A stretch of DNA of 35,405 nt from Bacillota bacterium (GTDB lineage Bacteria; Bacillota; Clostridia; Peptostreptococcales; Anaerovoracaceae), in NCBI GenBank assembly GCA_017416795.1, contig JAFQBD010000057.1:1-35405 (forward strand). The letters run 5' to 3'. Shown here one piece after another: positions 31,996-35,405 of the stretch. The first letter of the stretch is position 1; each line of letters opens with the position of its first letter. The position numbers and the translations under genes are program-made. The notes below the pieces were generated by a model. That model saw only the letters and a list, made by a program, of their open reading frames with translations, did no database searches and was not told where the DNA came from.

Positions 31996-34356
31996 ATGAC
32001 ATCACCGGTTACAACTTTAAGAGAACTTGAAATAGGAAAAACAGCGACTGTGGTTTCCGTGGGAGGAGAGGGCGCACTTAGGCAGCATTTCCTTGACATG
32101 GGGCTGATACCCGAAACAGATGTCACCATGGTCAAATATGCACCGATGGGCGACCCGGTTGAAGTAAGACTTCACGGATATGCACTTACTCTCAGGCTCG
32201 CCGATGCAGAGAAGATCGTTATAGAAAACGTGAGGACTGCAGAAGAAGTCAAGGCCGAAGCGAAGAAACAAAAGGATATCGACCATCCCGGCCTTGGTGA
32301 AGGGGGTAAGTATCACGTCAAGGCTGATGAAAACCCTGTTCCCGAAGGAGAAACACTGACCTTTGCACTTGCGGGAAATCAGAACTGTGGTAAGACTACA
32401 CTCTTCAATCAGCTTACCGGTTCAAATCAGCATGTGGGCAACTTCCCGGGAGTTACTGTGGACAGGAAGGATGGCGTGATAAAAGGTCATCCCGATACGC
32501 TTGTGACTGACCTTCCCGGTATTTATTCCATGTCACCGTACAGCAGCGAAGAAATCGTTACGAGAGAATTCGTGATGAACGGGAATGTCAAAGGAATAAT
32601 AAACATCGTAGATGCTACTAATATAGAAAGAAACCTTTATCTCACCATGCAGCTGATGGAGCTTGATGTGCCGATGGTGCTGGCGCTCAACATGATGGAT
32701 GAGGTGAAGGAAAACGGCGGAGCCATCCACGTGAATGAAATGGAAGAAATGCTGGGTATACCTGTAGTGCCGATATCTGCTGCAAGAAACGAAGGTATAC
32801 AGGAACTCATCGGCCATGCTCTTCATGTGGCAAGGTTCCAGGAACGTCCCGGAAGAATGGACTTCTGCAGCGCCGAAGAAAAGGACGGAGCAGTACATAG
32901 ATGTCTTCATGCCATCATGCATCTTATAGAAGACCATGCCGAAAAGGCTAATATACCTGTCAGATTCGCAGCGTCCAAGCTGGCAGAAGGCGACGATCTG
33001 ATCCTCGAAAAACTTGATCTCAGTCGAAATGAGAGAGAAATGCTGGAGCATATCATAATTCAGATGGAAGAAGAAAGAGGACTTGATAGTTCGGCAGCCA
33101 TCGCCGATATGAGATTCGGTTTCATTAAAAAGGTTTGTGCGAAAACAGTAGTGAAACCTAAGACCAGTAAAGAGCATGAACGAAGCCTTAAGATAGATAA
33201 GATCCTTACAGGTAAATACACAGCTATCCCGGCATTTATCGGTATCATGGGGATCGTTTTCTGGCTTACATTTAATGTGATAGGTGCGCTGCTTGCAGAG
33301 TGGCTGGATGCAGGTATTACATGGCTTGCCGATCTGGTAGACGGTGTGCTCACGTCAAGCGGAGTCAATCATGTACTCCACTCGCTGATAATAGACGGTG
33401 TATTCAACGGAGTGGGAAGCGTATTAAGCTTCCTGCCGATAATAGTAACGCTGTTCTTCTTCTTATCTCTGCTGGAAGACAGCGGATATATGGCAAGAGT
33501 TGCTTTCGTAATGGATAAGCTTCTTCGAAAGATCGGCCTTTCGGGAAGAAGTATCGTTCCTATGCTGATAGGCTTCGGCTGCACAGTGCCCGGAGTCATG
33601 GCAAGCAGGACGCTTCCGTCTGAAAGAGACAGGAAGATGACCATACTGCTGACACCTTTCATGAGTTGTTCAGCAAAGCTGCCGATATATGCATTCTTCA
33701 CAGCAGTATTCTTTCCAAACCATGGGGCGCTGGTAATGATAGGTCTTTATGTGTTTGGTATGGTTGCAGGCGTGCTGATGGCCCTGCTTTTAAGAGGAAC
33801 TATGTTCAAAGGAGAACCGGTACCGTTCGTTATGGAACTTCCTAACTACAGGATGCCGGGCGTGCGAAACGTATGGCAGCTGCTTTGGGAAAAAGCTAAG
33901 GACTTCCTGCAGAGAGCTTTCACGGTCATATTCATAGCGACTATCGTGATATGGTTCCTGCAGACATTCGATATACATATGAACGTTGTTGAAGACTCTC
34001 AGACCAGCTTGCTTGCTGCCGTGTCTGGAGTCATCGCACCGATATTCGCACCGCTGGGATTCGGAGACTGGAGAATATCGACAGCTCTCATAACAGGCTT
34101 CATGGCTAAGGAAAGCGTAGTGGCTACATTGTCGGTACTGTTTGGATCTACAGAAGCTCTTCTGGGACTGCTCACACCTGTAAGCGCCATGGGACTTCTT
34201 GTGTTCTGCCTGCTCTACACACCATGTGTAGCTGCAGTGGCGTCAGTCAAGCAGGAACTTGGCGGCAAGTGGGCTGTCGGCGTAGTCATCGGTCAGTGTG
34301 TCGTAGCATGGATAGCGGCGCTGGTAGTGGTGATTGTTGGGAATCTTATAATATAG
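31996..34356 (+). CDS. feoB: Ferrous iron transporter, FeoA-FeoB fusion
   Basis: Takes up Fe2+ across the cytoplasmic membrane. Residues 1 to about 80 form a FeoA-like SH3 domain (LRELEIGKTATVVSVGGEG, HFLDMGLIPETDV, VEVRLHGYALTLR), which is a separate protein in many bacteria. From about 115 the FeoB G domain follows: G1 GNQNCGKT (127-134), G3 DLPG (172-175) and G4 NMMD. Next comes a helical insertion domain and a membrane domain with Gate motifs (GFGCTVPGVMASR and FMSCSAKLPIYAFF, with conserved Cys). The 786-residue length equals FeoA plus a full FeoB. No Fur-type operator is obvious. The last codons border the palindromic element. Confidence 0.95.
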   Translation: MTSPVTTLRELEIGKTATVVSVGGEGALRQHFLDMGLIPETDVTMVKYAPMGDPVEVRLHGYALTLRLADAEKIVIENVRTAEEVKAEAKKQKDIDHPGLGEGGKYHVKADENPVPEGETLTFALAGNQNCGKTTLFNQLTGSNQHVGNFPGVTVDRKDGVIKGHPDTLVTDLPGIYSMSPYSSEEIVTREFVMNGNVKGIINIVDATNIERNLYLTMQLMELDVPMVLALNMMDEVKENGGAIHVNEMEEMLGIPVVPISAARNEGIQELIGHALHVARFQERPGRMDFCSAEEKDGAVHRCLHAIMHLIEDHAEKANIPVRFAASKLAEGDDLILEKLDLSRNEREMLEHIIIQMEEERGLDSSAAIADMRFGFIKKVCAKTVVKPKTSKEHERSLKIDKILTGKYTAIPAFIGIMGIVFWLTFNVIGALLAEWLDAGITWLADLVDGVLTSSGVNHVLHSLIIDGVFNGVGSVLSFLPIIVTLFFFLSLLEDSGYMARVAFVMDKLLRKIGLSGRSIVPMLIGFGCTVPGVMASRTLPSERDRKMTILLTPFMSCSAKLPIYAFFTAVFFPNHGALVMIGLYVFGMVAGVLMALLLRGTMFKGEPVPFVMELPNYRMPGVRNVWQLLWEKAKDFLQRAFTVIFIATIVIWFLQTFDIHMNVVEDSQTSLLAAVSGVIAPIFAPLGFGDWRISTALITGFMAKESVVATLSVLFGSTEALLGLLTPVSAMGLLVFCLLYTPCVAAVASVKQELGGKWAVGVVIGQCVVAWIAALVVVIVGNLII

Positions 34357-34570
34357 CGATGTGCGAAATGGCAGCTTCACTAGGTCCTCGTCGCTGACAA
34401 TCATATAAGCTCACTCAAAAAGAATAGAACCCCGTGAAAACTCATGTCTTACGACATTCAGACAGTTCACGGGGTTTTGCTATTCTTTATTCTCGTTTCG
34501 CTTATGATTGAAACAGCTCCTGTGGAATTCGTTCAGCTGCCATTTCGCACACCTGCTTACTTTAAGATTC
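34341..34570. repeat. Nested inverted-repeat element, copy 2
   Basis: About 230 bp with the same architecture as copy 1. From outside in: GAATCTTA (34341-34348 with 34563-34570, inside the ends of feoB and serA), the perfect 16-bp block GTGCGAAATGGCAGCT (34361-34376 with 34535-34550), CAATCATA (34398-34405 with 34503-34510), and AAAGAATAG plus AACCCCGTGAA (34419-34438 with 34466-34488, with a 3-nt TTG bulge). The loop begins AACTC, contains an ATGTC/GACAT hairpin and ends TCAGACAG. It lies between convergent genes and no other terminator is visible there. Confidence 0.75.
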
Positions 34571-35405
34571 TAACTCTTATCACACCATCAACAGTTATAG
34601 AAGCTTCGTCTGCCTCTACTTCTGCCAGCACGTATGCATAGTCGCCGCGTGTTGCGGAAGCCACATTGGCAGCACCCAGTTCAGCCAGTTTAGCCAGCAC
34701 TGCAGCGGCAGCATCTGCTTTAGCGATTACTGAAACTCTAGGACCTGATTTAGCGCCGAGGCTTACTGCAGGCATATTTACGGAGTTTACGATGTTGCCG
34801 TTTTCCAGGTAATCCATAACTTCATTTACTGCCATAACAGCACAGTTATCTTCCGCTTCTGCAGAAGATGCACCAAGGTGCGGCAGCACTACGATGTCAG
34901 GTCTGTCTGCGTTGAGGACGGCATCGTCAGCGAAGTCTGTTACATATGTGCCGATCTTGCCGCTTTCGAGAGCCGCCAGCAGATCATCGTCATTCATCAG
35001 TTTATCTCTTGAGAAGTTCATGAATTTCACGCCGTCTTTCATCTGTGCGAAAGCTGCAGCGTTCATCATTCCCTTAGTTGCATCGTTAGCAGGAACATGG
35101 ATAGAAATGTAGTCGCACTTAGGATACATTTCTGACAAGTTCTCAACGATAGTAACTGTAGGATCAAGGTCTGCTTTAGCAGCATCTGTCAGGAAAGCAT
35201 CGTATCCTATAACGTTCATTCCCAGTCCTACGCAGGCGTTGGCAACGAGACGGCCGATAGCACCGAGGCCGATAACGCCCAGAGTTTTGCCCATGATCTC
35301 TGTACCGGCAAACTGGCCTTTGCCCTTTTCTATCTGCTTGCCGACACCTTCGCTTCCTACGAGAGTCTTAGCCCATGCAAGACCTGCAGGAATATTTCTT
35401 GCCGC
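34557..35405 (-). CDS. serA: D-3-phosphoglycerate dehydrogenase (N terminus cut by window)
   Basis: First enzyme of serine synthesis, oxidising 3-phosphoglycerate with NAD+. The frame runs off the right edge; the first visible residues (AARNIPAGLAWAKTL) belong to the middle of the protein, so the apparent ATG at 35294 is internal. The nucleotide-binding loop GVIGLGAIGR, the SRDKLMNDDDLLAALESGKIG segment (FSR in place of the common ARG) and VVLPHLGASSAEAEDN with the catalytic His are visible. A short C-terminal extension of about 70 residues after VNMPAV resembles a reduced ACT-like domain. Convergent with feoAB. Confidence 0.9.
   Translation of the reverse strand, partial: AARNIPAGLAWAKTLVGSEGVGKQIEKGKGQFAGTEIMGKTLGVIGLGAIGRLVANACVGLGMNVIGYDAFLTDAAKADLDPTVTIVENLSEMYPKCDYISIHVPANDATKGMMNAAAFAQMKDGVKFMNFSRDKLMNDDDLLAALESGKIGTYVTDFADDAVLNADRPDIVVLPHLGASSAEAEDNCAVMAVNEVMDYLENGNIVNSVNMPAVSLGAKSGPRVSVIAKADAAAAVLAKLAELGAANVASATRGDYAYVLAEVEADEASITVDGVIRVRILK

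Noticed and set aside
34444..34641. Short plus-strand open frame between feoAB and serA
   Set aside because: It lies within the nested palindrome and runs antisense into serA, with no ribosome site.

Overview
The window reads as a chromosomal segment of an amino-acid-fermenting anaerobe of the Clostridia. The evidence is a coenzyme-B12-dependent lysine fermentation cluster, a sigma-54 enhancer-binding regulator, Rex, a 2[4Fe-4S] ferredoxin, a CIRCE-controlled groESL, and moderate-GC, AGA-rich coding style. A member of the Anaerovoracaceae/Peptostreptococcaceae neighbourhood would fit, but I cannot fix the genus from the sequence alone.

Layout. (1) 1-600: end of an RluB/RsuA-type pseudouridine synthase and its terminator. 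(2) 623-12360: lysine fermentation. kal is on the minus strand. Divergent from it is a sigma-54 activator whose sensory half is a Kdd-like (3,5-diaminohexanoate dehydrogenase) domain. Then comes one long plus-strand operon kdd-kamA-kamB-kamC-kamD-kamE-atoD-atoA ending in a strong terminator. Textbook -24/-12 promoters precede both kal and kdd, and a shared palindrome-like motif lies upstream of each. The genes cover lysine to crotonyl-CoA plus the CoA-transferase step, except for the cleavage enzyme Kce, which is not in the window. (3) 12361-12770: noncoding or decayed DNA with direct repeats. (4) 12776-13683: a consensus promoter, FMN riboswitch, terminator and ribU. (5) 13802-18745: tsaE-tsaB-rimI-small Cys protein-tsaD (t6A tRNA modification plus ribosomal acetyltransferase) and an ABC-F ATPase. 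(6) 18881-21807: acpP, rex, a convergent ferredoxin gene, a P-loop/Asp23-like fusion and an OGG1-type DNA glycosylase. (7) 21850-24456: CIRCE-groESL and a cold-shock protein with a structured leader. (8) 24490-27975: an accessory stretch with a large nested-palindrome element, an AT-rich orphan gene, an Xre-type regulator, a small orphan and an IS3-family insertion sequence that splits a bidirectional terminator. (9) 27985-35405: nhaC-type antiporter and hydroxyacid dehydrogenase (minus), rdgB-yihY-feoAB (plus), and a truncated serA (minus), with a second copy of the nested-palindrome element between feoAB and serA.

The two observations I rate highest are: (a) a dehydrogenase fold apparently turned into the sensor of a sigma-54 activator, encoded beside the dehydrogenase it resembles and flanked by two sigma-54 promoters; and (b) a two-copy family of 230-280 bp nested inverted repeats (24515-24793 and 34341-34570). 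In these the paired arms differ between copies but stay complementary, while unpaired segments are conserved, which suggests an undescribed structured RNA or palindromic element.
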